Program-made: the position numbers and the translations under genes
The notes under the pieces: generated by a model
Databases searched by the model: none
Told to the model about the DNA's origin: nothing
What the model saw: only the letters and a program-made list of their open reading frames with translations
DNA from: Edaphochlamys debaryana
Lineage: Eukaryota > Chlorophyta > Chlorophyceae > Chlamydomonadales
Assembly (NCBI GenBank): GCA_016858145.1
Contig: JAEHOE010000066.1
Span: forward strand, 124,001 to 188,000
Length of the DNA stretch: 64,000 nt
Direction of reading: 5' to 3'
Shown: piece after piece, positions 1 to 9,799 of the stretch
Layout of the letters: every line of letters starts with the position of its first letter
How positions within the stretch are numbered: the first letter of the stretch is position 1

Positions 1-39
1 CCCTACACCTGCACCCCACCCCACCCCACTCCACCCCAG

Positions 40-2758
40 GTGGCCAAGCGCCAGGGGAACTACCAGCTGGCTGCCAAGAAGTACACGCAGGTGTGTGAGA
101 GGGGGCCTGCGGTAGTCGGGATGCTTGGGAACAAGCGTGGTGGGGACAAGCGTCACTCGCACTCCTTCCGTCTCATCGCTGCCGACGAGGCGTGGAAGAG
201 GAGCCCACCCCGGCAGGACGCGGGGTGCGGCCAACGCACTTTGCCTTCCCGGCCTGTGGCGCCGTAGCGGGAGGGGAGGCTGACGCTCTGCTGCCCTCCG
301 CTACCTCACAGGCGGGCGACAAGATCAAGGCCATGAAGGCGCTCCTGCGCAGCGGCGATGCGGAGAAGATCATCTTCTTCGCGGGTACGGCAGATCGGAA
401 AGGATGGGTTTGGCTTTTCTGTTTCGGCATAGAAGGGGCCGAGCAGTGACAGCTTTTCATAGCCTATCAGCCGCTTGAGCAATGGCGTTGCGGCGAGAGA
501 AGCCTGCCCTGCAAGCCGCTCCTTACGCCCTCCTCCCTCATCCGCCCCCTGCCCCTCCTCCCTCGCCCCCCCCCCCAGGCGTGTCCCGGCAGAAGGACAT
601 CTACCTCATGGCCGCCAACTACCTGCAGACGCTGAGCTGGCACTCGGACCCGGAGCTCATGAAGCACATCATATCCTTCTACACCAAGGTGAGCGGGGCT
701 GGTCGGGGCAGGGGCCCGGGGCACCGGGTGGTGTCGGGAGGTGTTGTTGCCGGGCAGGCACAGGGGAGACTTGCAGGGAGCAGGGGCCTGGTCTGGGAAG
801 GTCTTGCCGGGAGCGCGGACAGTGGGCCGGTGCGGGTGCAAGCACCATGCGCCTTTCAAGGCGGGGAGGTGTTGCGAGCTCGAGGCGCAGCGGCCAGGGC
901 TCCGCGATGGCCCCGGGTGCTCGGGAGCCAGTTGAAAAAACCCTCACGCCCCTTCCTCCCACCCTCCCATCCTTTGCCTCCTTCACCCCCAGGCCGCCGC
1001 CATGGACTCCCTGGCCTCCTTCTACGAGGCGTGTGCGCAGATCGAGGTGGACGAGTACCGGGATTACGAGAAGGCGCTGCAGGTGAGAGGGTTTACGCCG
1101 TGTTACGCGTGGGCCAACCCCCATCCGATTCGCCCCTCACTCCAGCCAAGCGAGTCGCACGCCCTGTCCCCCTCCACTGTCTCCCTCGAGCCTTTCTCCT
1201 CCCCCTCAAACCCCGCTCCAAACCCCCTCAACCCCCCTCCGTTCCTCCCACCCATCCACCCTCCAGGCCATGCGCGAGGCCGCCAAGTACGTGGCCAAGT
1301 CCAAGTCCGACGACCGCGACCGCCGCCTCAACTCCCTCAACGAGCGCATCACCGTGTCGGAGCGCTTCGTGGGCGCAAGGCAGATGATCGGCAACAACGC
1401 GCAGGTGCGTGGTGCGGACCGCAGGGTGCGGTGCGTAGGGATGTCGCCGGATCGGGATGCTCCGACGCAGCTCCCTGCCTCTGTTACCGCCCTCTGCTGC
1501 TCGGCCCAAACCGCCCTCTCGAGCTCCAGTGCCGCTGTGCCCCTGTAATAGTAACCTCACAATGTCGTCCTTTTGCCAACCTCCCTGCGTTCCTCCCCGC
1601 CCCCGCAGGAGGCTCTGCGGGTGTGCGAGGACCTGCTGCGCACCATCCCGCCCGACAGCCAGGTGAAAGGGCAGGCCGGATAATTCCTGCGTGTGCTACC
1701 GTATGCATGTGGACCTGGACCGTGGATGGGCAGGGACAGAATAGGTACACGGCCCACATTGAACGACTCAATGGGCCGGAATGCCCTTCCACCGGCACCG
1801 CCCCACCACCGCCCCGGCAGCCCCTCACCTTCTTTCCCTCCCCCCTTACCTCCCGGCCACCCCTTAAGGACCTGGAGGCGGGCATCCGTATCGGCGACGT
1901 GTACGCCCTCATGGTGGAGTACTGGTGAGCAGGGGGGGTGGGTGGGGGCGACGTATCGACGACCCCGTAGCTAAACAGCTCGGCGTGCTTCCGAGAGGGC
2001 AGGCCCGCGGGCATGCGCTTTACGCCAGGAGCAGGGCACGCGTGAGAGCATGCTGAGGACTGCAGAGTCCCAGTAGTCTACGCAGCTCGCCAGACCTCCG
2101 ACCATTATGGCGTACTATCTTAGCCCGCATGCCCCCTCCACCCTCGAACCGCCAACCCGCCATCCCCCCACCCCCCCATCCACCCCCTGCAGGTACGAGG
2201 CCCGCAACCCCATGGAGGCCTACAAGGCCATCGAGGCCATGCGCCGCCGCGGCATCATCCTCTCGCCCTACCTGGACACACGCATGGTGGAGGACATCTA
2301 CAAGGTGCGCGGGCGCAGAGAGGGCGGGGTAGGGGGTGTGCGGAGTGCGGGCTGCGGGCTGCGGGCTTCGCGTCTTGGAGCGTGGAGAGGGAGAGGGGGG
2401 GCAGGGGACACAAGGGCAGGTGAGGACCGCCGGCAGACGATAGAAGGATGGGCGGGTTGAGGTGGCGCGCGAGGGATGCGTTCGGCGCGAGCCTAGCACG
2501 GCAATGCTCCCGGATGTGCCCCGACACGATTCCGGAACTACACGGCGAGCTTCCCCTTCGTTTGCGTCAAGCTATCTCGCCCTGCGCCCTCCCGCACCTT
2601 CAGCTCCCCTCCACCTCCCTGGCCCTCCCCTCCCCCAGGCCCTGGGCGTGGCCCCCGAGATGCAGGAGGAGCGGCGCGGCCCCGCCAACCTGGGGCTGCG
2701 CGACCAGGACGGGGGCGGCGGCTTCGTGGAGGAGGAGGTGCCCGACGAGGACGACTAG
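40..2758 (+). CDS. IFT140: IFT140, C-terminal part (IFT-A complex subunit), partial at 5' end
   Basis: Nine exons join in phase to give the last 267 residues and a TAG stop: 40-90, 312-384, 579-688, 993-1082, 1267-1404, 1609-1662, 1869-1924, 2193-2304, 2639-2758. All introns are GT-AG. The translated segments match the IFT140 C-terminal helical-repeat (TPR-like) region: [59 protein letters not shown] and [14 protein letters not shown]. The protein ends in an acidic tail (EEEVPDEDD). IFT140 is a core subunit of intraflagellar transport complex A, which runs retrograde transport and imports membrane cargo into cilia. The N-terminal WD40 half is upstream of the window, which opens inside an intron. 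The gene converges on the giant minus-strand gene. Identification is by recalled family similarity, not a search. Confidence 0.93.
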
Positions 2759-3810
2759 GGGGGGAGCGGGGGGTGCCAAAAAGGGGGGTGGCAGGGGTGG
2801 GTGCGGGGGGCTATGGAGGCGGACCGGGACGGGTGCTGGCAGCTGGGTGTGGCTCAGGGGAGGAGGCAGGCACGTCCTGTGGGGATCAGTGGCGCCGACA
2901 TGTGGGACGCAGAACCGGGCGCAGATGCTGGTGGACTGGGTGCGGAAGGCTGCGGAGGTAGCCGCGCGTTGAACAAGGGGCGTGGAAACCGGTGTCTTGA
3001 TCCTGAGGCTCCAACGGAGGCGCATTGCGATGTATATAGGGGTGCACAAGGAAAGCAGAAGCTGGGGTGTACCTGTAGCTGTTCCCTGCGCAGTGTACTC
3101 GGGCCGCCGAGGTATTGCTGCAGGGCCGTCGCGCTTTAAGTGAGCATGCCAGCTGGGTTGGCAGGGCGGCACGAACGCACGATCGCGGTTATCTACAGCT
3201 TGCATCCCCATAAGCCGGGCCGCCGGAGCCGGGCCCGTCAAGGCCATCAGCTGGAGCTCCTAGTTGCATACCCTCAAGCCTCTCTTCACTGGTGAGTGAC
3301 CGGGCTCGCACTTGATATTGGTGCTTGTGGGCCAGTTGTGGCACTGGGCCAGCTGTGGCACCCTCCTCAGTTTAGCACACGACAATGCATGTACCGATAC
3401 GCTTGGTTCAGGGGCACTGTACCCCCCGTACTGTACTTGCAGGGGCCATGCAGCGTCGCGGGGAGGTGGGCATAGCCCCCGGATGGCGCACTAGCAACAG
3501 GGCTATCTAGCACCACACGGAGCGGTATGCGCGGACGAGGTAGTCGGTGATGCGGCTGGATACGGCTAATGCTGGAGTTGCCGGCATGCTGCTGCTGGTG
3601 TTGAAGGTGTGGAGCTGAGCCGGCGAACTCAGCAGTCTAACAGGTCCTATGGGATACAGGCGCGAATAGCACTTTCCTGAGCCGCTTGAAGAAGCCCCCA
3701 GCCGTGAAGCGTGCCAGTCCACTATGGGGGTTAGACGGGGGGGGGAAGGGGGCTGGGCAGAGGGTTGAGGGTTGAGGGTAAGGGTAAAAAGTTGAGGCAA
3801 ACGGCGGGGC

Positions 3811-3847
3811 CGACGAAAGAGCAGACAGCGGTCTAGGATTGGCTTGG
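3811..3847. repeat. Dispersed 37-bp repeat, copy 1
   Basis: Starts CGACGAAAGAGC and ends GGATTGGCTTGG. It recurs at 4520-4556 with one mismatch. A GGTGGGTGGGT run lies close to each copy, so the repeated unit may be a larger, partly eroded element. Confidence 0.7.
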
Positions 3848-3866
3848 CAGGGGGGGGTAGGAATGA

Positions 3867-3871
3867 TGTAA
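3867..3871 (+). terminator. Possible TGTAA poly(A) signal for IFT140
   Basis: First plus-strand TGTAA I found after the IFT140 stop, about 1.1 kb downstream. TGTAA is the usual poly(A) signal in volvocine algae. A 1.1 kb 3' UTR is long but not exceptional there. No transcript evidence is available. Confidence 0.3.
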
Positions 3872-4519
3872 AACTTTTACAGGAAAAGTACCCCATGCCT
3901 CCTTCGGAAAGCGCTTGGCCAAAGGAGCCTAAATCCGCTTTCAGAATTGAAATCAAGGCTTATATTGCAAAGATCTGGGCCCCCAAAGTTCAGGGTGGGT
4001 GGGTGGGTCGGGGGGTTTGGGAACTTTTGTCAAGTGGGCGCAGGAAACTTTCGTCACGGCGGGCAGGACTCCTTCCGTCGGCTCCTGCGCTCTTCCAGGG
4101 ATCCAAAATGCGTGAATTGAAAAGGTCTGAACCCTGGGTATGACTGAGCACCACGTACAGCGGTCGGGAGGTGGGTCCAGGCCGGGCATGACCCGCCATG
4201 TCGGCATGCCACCCGTTGCGGAACACGTGGGGTCCATTCCCACTGCCCCCTGTTGTGTCACACACAGCCACTTGACCACAAAAGGAGCCAGAAGCACTAG
4301 GAGCTACGATGGTAGGTGTGGCAGGACCCTCTCTGTGGGTCAATGGACGCGGCCATGGTCAATGGACAGACCCCGAGTCTGGCATTCGCCCCAGGACGGC
4401 TTGCAAGACGATAGCACACGTGGAGAGCAGGCCATAGATGCAGGAATGAAAGAGGTTGCCGTGCGTTTCGCGCATGTTCAGTGCTCATTACGTCGTACGG
4501 CATGGGTGGGTGGGTGGGT

Positions 4520-4556
4520 CGACGAAAGAGCGGACAGCGGTCTAGGATTGGCTTGG
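4520..4556. repeat. Dispersed 37-bp repeat, copy 2
   Basis: Second copy of the 3811-3847 element, same orientation, one substitution. It directly follows a GGGTGGGTGGGT run. Confidence 0.7.
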
Positions 4557-5138
4557 GCTCTGTCGGGTCCCAGGCTTGCCCCACTGGGGCGTGGCACGCA
4601 CCCGGAGCGGCGGAGGGAAAGGTTCATACTGGAGGGGGAAGGAGAAGGTTTACGGAGGACCCATGTTCGAATGGGTATGGCTCCTGTCGGGAGGGCCCCC
4701 AAAAGAAGTACCATGTCTTTTGTCGCCCTCGCCGCGAAACTCGCCTCACCCTTTTGCGCAATGCTTCTTATACCCCAAGGTTTGCGCATACCGAGTTTCA
4801 GGGGGTGTTCGGAGGTCGGTCGCATACATTTCGGCAAGCATGTCCCTGAATTGCCGAGCAACACGCCCGCAGATGGTGCCTATGGTGCCTATGTACTACT
4901 TGAGGGCGTTGACAGCGCATATGGGGGCCCAGTTCAGCTCAGAGCGAGACCTCGCGATGATGCCGAGCAGTTTCGCGTCGCACAAACAGCCTCTAGGAGG
5001 CTCCCAAACATGTATGTAGACATCATAAAACTCATGCGGAAGGGTTGGAAAGCACTTTCGGCGGGGTCGGGTTGGGCGGGTTGGTAGGCGTGCCAGACCG
5101 ACCCCTCGCACAAAGCCCCACAGCAGAGGGTCTTGCTC

Positions 5139-5176
5139 CCGATGTACATAGGGTTGTACATAGGGTTGTACATAGG
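5139..5176. repeat. Three tandem copies of a 12-bp unit
   Basis: The unit GTACATAGGGTT repeats three times with the last copy incomplete. A simple tandem repeat with no coding potential. Confidence 0.7.
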
Positions 5177-5470
5177 GGGCAAGGCCCCTAGCCAGGCCGT
5201 GCACGGCCGTTTGACCCTGGTTCCGCCCCATTCGACCCATGTTGGGCTGAAGAGGAGGATAGGAGGATGACGTAGTTCCCTCACGGCAGCGCAGCCGCCA
5301 GACAGGCCTTTGCATGTTAGAACCGCCCAGCAGGAAGACCAGAATTCCAAACTTACGAAGCTTAAGACTAGACTTGGGACACCCAATGACGCGCACATCC
5401 ATTGCAGGCGGAATGGGGCACCCCCGAGTGAGTACGTGCTTGCGCTCATCATGCGTGCGTCAGCCCGTCT

Positions 5471-5772
5471 GCCCTTCCTTCGTACGCACGCCCACCGGGT
5501 AGGTGTAGCCAGGTGTGACATACAGATGATTGCCAACACTCATGTTCACCGTACAGAGGTGTCCCTCGCCCCGTGTCCCTGGGCCTTGTCCCCGGCCCCT
5601 GTCCCTCGTGTCCCTGGCCCCTGCCTGTCCTTGGCCCCTGTCCCCTGGGCCCCTGTCCTTGGCCCTTCCTTCGTACGCAAGCCCAAGCTGCCCACCGGGT
5701 AGGTGTAGCCAGGTGCGACAGACAAATGATTGCCAACACTCATGTTTACCGCACAGAGGTGTCCCTCGCCCC
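5471..5772. repeat. Duplicated ~105-bp segment around a GGGCC(C/T)TGTCC minisatellite
   Basis: 5471-5572 and 5662-5772 share a segment starting GCCCTTCCTTCGTACGCA and ending in a GTCCCTCGCCCC run, with scattered substitutions. Between and after the copies lies a CCTGTCCCTGGGC minisatellite running to about 5837. Confidence 0.75.
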
Positions 5773-5844
5773 CTGTCCCTGGGCCCTGTCCCTGGGCCCT
5801 GTCCCTGGGCCCTGTCCCTCGTGTCCCTGGCCCCTGTAGCATAG

Positions 5845-6884
5845 ACATTCAATAGACACATATGTGCCTGCGCTGTTGCTGTTTTGCCATGTCACTCCGT
5901 CGACCGCAATTTCAGGCACCTGTACACGACATACACGCACGTGAGTGGGCAGCAAGGACGGGTGTCAGCTCTCCCCGGAGCTGGAAACTGGGCTAAGGCA
6001 TGGAGCACCCGGGCCGTGTGGGTTGAATGCGGGCACGATGCAAAGCGAGAGAGAGCTGAGAAGCACCAGAGACAGGGACTCAGGGACAAGGACTCAGGGA
6101 CAGGGACTCAGCGACAAGGACTCAGGGACAGGGACTCAGGGACAGGGACAAGTGACCACGGACAGGCAACATGAACATTCAGTAGGCACATATGTGCCTG
6201 CGCTGTTGCTGTTTTGCCATGTCACTCCGTCGACCGCAATTTCAGGCACCTGTACACGACATACACGCACGTGAGTGGGCAGCAAGGACGGGTGTCAGCT
6301 CTCCCCGGAGCTGGAAACTGGGCTAAGGCATGGAGCACCCGGGCCGTGTGGGTTGAATGCGGGCACGATGCAAAGCGAGAGAGAGCTGAGAAGCACCAGA
6401 GACAGGGACTCAGGGACAAGGACTCAGGGACAGGGACTCAGGGACAAGGACTCAGGGACAGGGACTCAGAGACAGGGACTCAGGGACAGGGACAAGTGAC
6501 CACGGACAGGCAACATGAACATTCAGTAGGCACATATGTGCCTGCGCTGTTGCTGTTTTGCCATGTCACTCCGTCGACCGCAATTTCAGGCACCTGTATG
6601 TACACGCGCGTGAGTGGGCAGCAAGGCTTACTTGCAGGGCTTGTAACACATTGAGTGCCTGACTCCACACGATGATCATACGCTCCGCGAAACCCACCCC
6701 AGTGCCAAAGGGTGTGTACAATGCCGTATAAGAGCGTAGTCGGACCAGCGGTGAGGCAAGGTTGATGGGCCCACTCTCTCAAGGACGGGTGTCAGCTCTC
6801 CCCGGAGCTGGAAACTGGGCTAAGGCATGGAGCACCCGGGCCGTGTGGCTCGTTGTGGCTTGAATGCGGGAACGATGCAAAGCG
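5845..6884. repeat. Three tandem ~335-bp units, third one interrupted
   Basis: The anchor TATGTGCCTGCGCTGTTGCT begins at 5861, 6191 and 6535, giving periods of 330 and 344 bp. Each unit contains the exon-like minus-strand segment, a shared block (AGTGGGCAGCAAGGACGGGT onward) and, in units 1 and 2, a CAGGGACTCAGGGACA minisatellite. In unit 3 about 150 bp of unrelated sequence (about 6627-6780) splits the unit, and the shared block resumes to about 6884. Confidence 0.85.
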
Positions 6885-8929
6885 CGGGGGGCCTGCGGCG
6901 CGCTCCGCGCGAAGCTTCGGGGCTACCGGGAGGTGAAGGATGACCGCGGGCGGGGCGTGTTAGGTAGGCGTGACTCGACACGCTTGCAGCCGACCCGCGA
7001 TAAAGTGTTGCAATCATTTCTAGATTGATGAAGCCGAGCTGCTTGAGAACAGATAGCAACATCGCGCTCGGTCCGGGCTTGAGCCGCGAGGTTCCATCCA
7101 CCGAAGTCGGCACCGCAACATCCTCGCAAAAGCTGCGCGCGAACTTGACAGCCGACTAACTCGCATATAGCTTACACTGCAAGGCATCACATGACACGAA
7201 CCTATAAGCCGCTCCTCGGGCTATGGGTGCGAGTTTATGCGACGGCCTTTCCAACATGTGGAGTCTGCGCCGGGTACATAGGTTCCCCTGATCTCAACTA
7301 CGCACGGCATGGAAAAGCATATCATAGCTTGTGGCATCGCGGGATGGGCGCAAATCGCACGTTGCGCTGGCTCCATGACACCTTGCTACCACCGGGCCTC
7401 ACCGGGTCTGAAGCGGAACACGGCAAAGGGCAGCACAGCCGGCCCCCATGACCGCATGACCCTCCTGAGCTTAGGCAGAGCCTGAATGCGGGGGCTCAGC
7501 CCACGTTTAGGGATGGACGAAGGGAGTAGTACCGTAGGAAGTGCTTGCCGAGCGAGGCGCGGTAGCAAGCTGTTGCTTGAGGTCAGGGTCAGGGTCAGGC
7601 CAAGCCGGAGCGGGTGTCAGTGTGCCCCTCATTCTTCCCAAGCCGGACGGCGGGCCGGGTGTTGTCATCAAGCTTGCCTCCACATAGCGTCTCGAGACAA
7701 GGGTGGTCACCTGAGACAAGGGAATTAAACTGGCTGGAGTGGCCGCACCCTTGCCTTTCCCCAAACTAGCCGACTACATCCACACTTCCGCGACACCTCA
7801 TGCGTGCCGTACTGGGGACGACGACCAGGCGGCATAGTGCGCGGTCTGGCGCGGTGGATGGGAGTGGGAGCCTGGGAGGTGAGTAATAACCGAAAAGAGC
7901 CCGCACGGCGGCATGGACTCTCGGCGGGGACTTGCCGGTGGAGAGGAAGAAGGAAAAGTTACATTGGCGGCAGCCTCGTTGGTGTGCGTCACATCACCCT
8001 GCCAACCAGTGCTTGCTAGTATTGAATACCCCTGTGCACGCCCACGCCTATGCGCAAATGCGGGGCCATCCCCCACATGTAAGGGCGCGCCTTGTACACT
8101 GCACACGTGCTGTGTCCTGTACGAAACACAAAGTCACCCCGTGCCCCATATGTATGCTTCCAGCGCTCGCAAAAGGTAGGTCGGACGGAAGAACAGGTTC
8201 CCGCGTAGAATCAAGGCATGTACACATTGAGTCAGATATTGGCTGCACTATATGCCGGCTACTGAGACCGGCCACAGGATAGACAGACAGATGCCCCCGA
8301 AGTGGGGTTTATAGACAGAACAGCCAACAAAGCCATCAAGAAGCGCTGTACATAGCAGAGAAGGGACTGTTACTCAAAACAAGGCCTGCTAGCTACTAGC
8401 AGATGGTCATTCAAGATGCCAGATAAAACTTTGCCGGCCAGCAGTCAAGATATCGACCTTGAAGACCTATGAACACAACAGTAATACAACCGCTACACGG
8501 CAGCAGTGGAGATTCAAGGAAAAGCATCGTAGCGAACAAATAGGACAAGTGTACCCCTGTGCAGGCCCAATAATGTGCGGCAAATGCACGATGCGGAAGG
8601 GATGTACGAATTGCATGACGGACGGAGTGTACGGCGACCTGCGCCCCTTAGCTCTGCATTACTCCACAAGCTCTGGTGGTCCGCAGCCCTCAGATATGCG
8701 GGTATAGGGTACCTCACAACAACAAAAAGCCAGCTGCTTTCAAGGGTGGCTCACCAACTCTCCCTGTGACTATCCCTGCATCCCTTGTTATCTGGACAAC
8801 ACGCCGGACAACGGCTCACGGCTCTCGGGTCTGCATCCTAGTGTTCGCGCCATGAGTGCCAATCCTAGTGCGCACGAGGAGTGATTATCCGGAGACCCAG
8901 GGACCTTCAGGTGGCTGGGTCGGCCGTCA
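6885..8929. other. Intergenic / 3' flank of the giant gene, no gene seen
   Basis: No supported exon on either strand. The part next to 8930 is probably the 3' UTR of the giant minus-strand gene. The nearest minus-strand TGTAA I found is at 7969-7973. Confidence 0.45.
7969..7973 (-). terminator. Possible TGTAA poly(A) signal of the giant gene
   Basis: TTACA on the plus strand reads TGTAA on the minus strand, about 960 nt past the stop at 8930-8932. I saw no nearer copy. Without transcripts this is only a candidate. Confidence 0.3.
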
Positions 8930-9799
8930 TCAGGGGGCCATGAAGCGGCTGTGCGGTCTGGCGCCCCTCGAGCGCACCGCCCACAGCGCCACCAGGGCCG
9001 TCACCATGAGGGCATTGACCATCACCACAGCTGCCACCACCGGACCGCTGCCCATGTGCAGGCTGCCGGCCAGAACGCGCCGGGCCACACCCTTGTGCGA
9101 ACGCTCGGCGGCCGACGCTCGGGCGAGGTCTCCAGCCAGGTTGGGCGCGGGAGTGGCAATCAGTGCAGCGCCCTCAGCGTGTGCGGTGCTGTCGTTGCTG
9201 GTGGTGGCTGTGGCGTTTGGCATTCCGGTATCGGTGACGTCCTCCTCCTGTTCCTCCTCCTCCTCCTCCTCCGCTTTGTCTTCCTGTGCATCCTGCACGG
9301 CGGCTGGCACCGGCTCCTCCTCCTCCTCCCACATGTCCAGGAAACCGTTGGGCTGGGTGTACGGCAGCACGTGCACCGCCGCCAGCTTGCGGGCCGACGT
9401 GCGGGCCAGGCTCAGCTCCTCCTCCTGGGGTGCGGGGTAGGAGGGGGGTCCGGCAGCGGGGAGTCACGTGACTGATCCCATCCTGCCCGAGACGTGACAG
9501 ACACAAGCCAAACCACGCGTGGCACAACGGCCTGCCCCATCGGTGCATGACCCGCAGGTCAGTGCGGGGCCACCGCACTGCCGTACTGCCGTGGACACAC
9601 GCCGTACACGCACCGTGCTGTGAATGAAGAGCTGGTCCTCGAAGGACAGCAGCGAGTCGACCGCCTGGAAGGTGCCGATGGCGGACAGGCGGCGGTGCAG
9701 GGCAGTGGTGTTGTCCCGCAGCAGTGCCACCAGGCGGCTGGCGGTGTCGGCGGCGGAGAGTCCGGTGGCGGCAGCGTGGGCGGTGATGACGTCAATGTC
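8930..9799 (-). other. C-terminal stem, transmembrane helix and cytoplasmic tail
   Basis: Exons 9614-9799 and 8930-9424, in phase. The stem has [14 protein letters not shown], a strongly acidic run (Glu-rich, near 9230-9340) and N-glycosylation sequons (NAT, NDS). A 23-residue hydrophobic helix follows, [20 protein letters not shown] plus LWAV, then a basic 14-residue tail [14 protein letters not shown] and TGA. This predicts a type I membrane protein with almost no cytoplasmic domain, so signalling would need a partner. Confidence 0.85.

Larger units (their letters stand above)
2759..4700. other. Intergenic / IFT140 3' flank, no gene seen
   Basis: I see no convincing coding exon on either strand. 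The stretch holds G-rich low-complexity DNA just after the stop codon, GTGGGTGGGTGGGT runs near 3994-4010 and 4504-4519, and two copies of a 37-bp repeat described separately. The first part is probably IFT140 3' UTR. Confidence 0.5.
4860..6884 (-). pseudogene. Repeat cluster with discoidin-like exon relics
   Basis: Read on the minus strand, three tandem units each contain an acceptor-like CAG followed by codons for VPEIAVDGVTWQNSNSAGTY and then ECSCC or ECLC. This resembles the discoidin exon at 47170-47258 ([14 protein letters not shown], then ECLCC). Further down the same strand come repeated GNHLYV/GNHLSV segments (near 5730 and 5535) and a DVRVIG segment (near 5390). These recall later discoidin strands of the giant gene and fall in the same order. 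I could not build a phase-consistent gene, so I read it as a decayed, tandemly amplified fragment of a related gene. The GNHLYV and DVRVIG likenesses are weak. Confidence 0.35.

Noticed and set aside
4140..5087. Plus-strand open frame of 315 codons
   Set aside because: Low-complexity composition, contains the dispersed 37-bp repeat and GGGTGGGT run, and shows no recognisable domain or splice pattern.
5845..6530. CRISPR-like or tRNA array
   Set aside because: The repeats are about 335 bp, contain minisatellite DNA and exon-like codons, and have no short direct-repeat/spacer layout.
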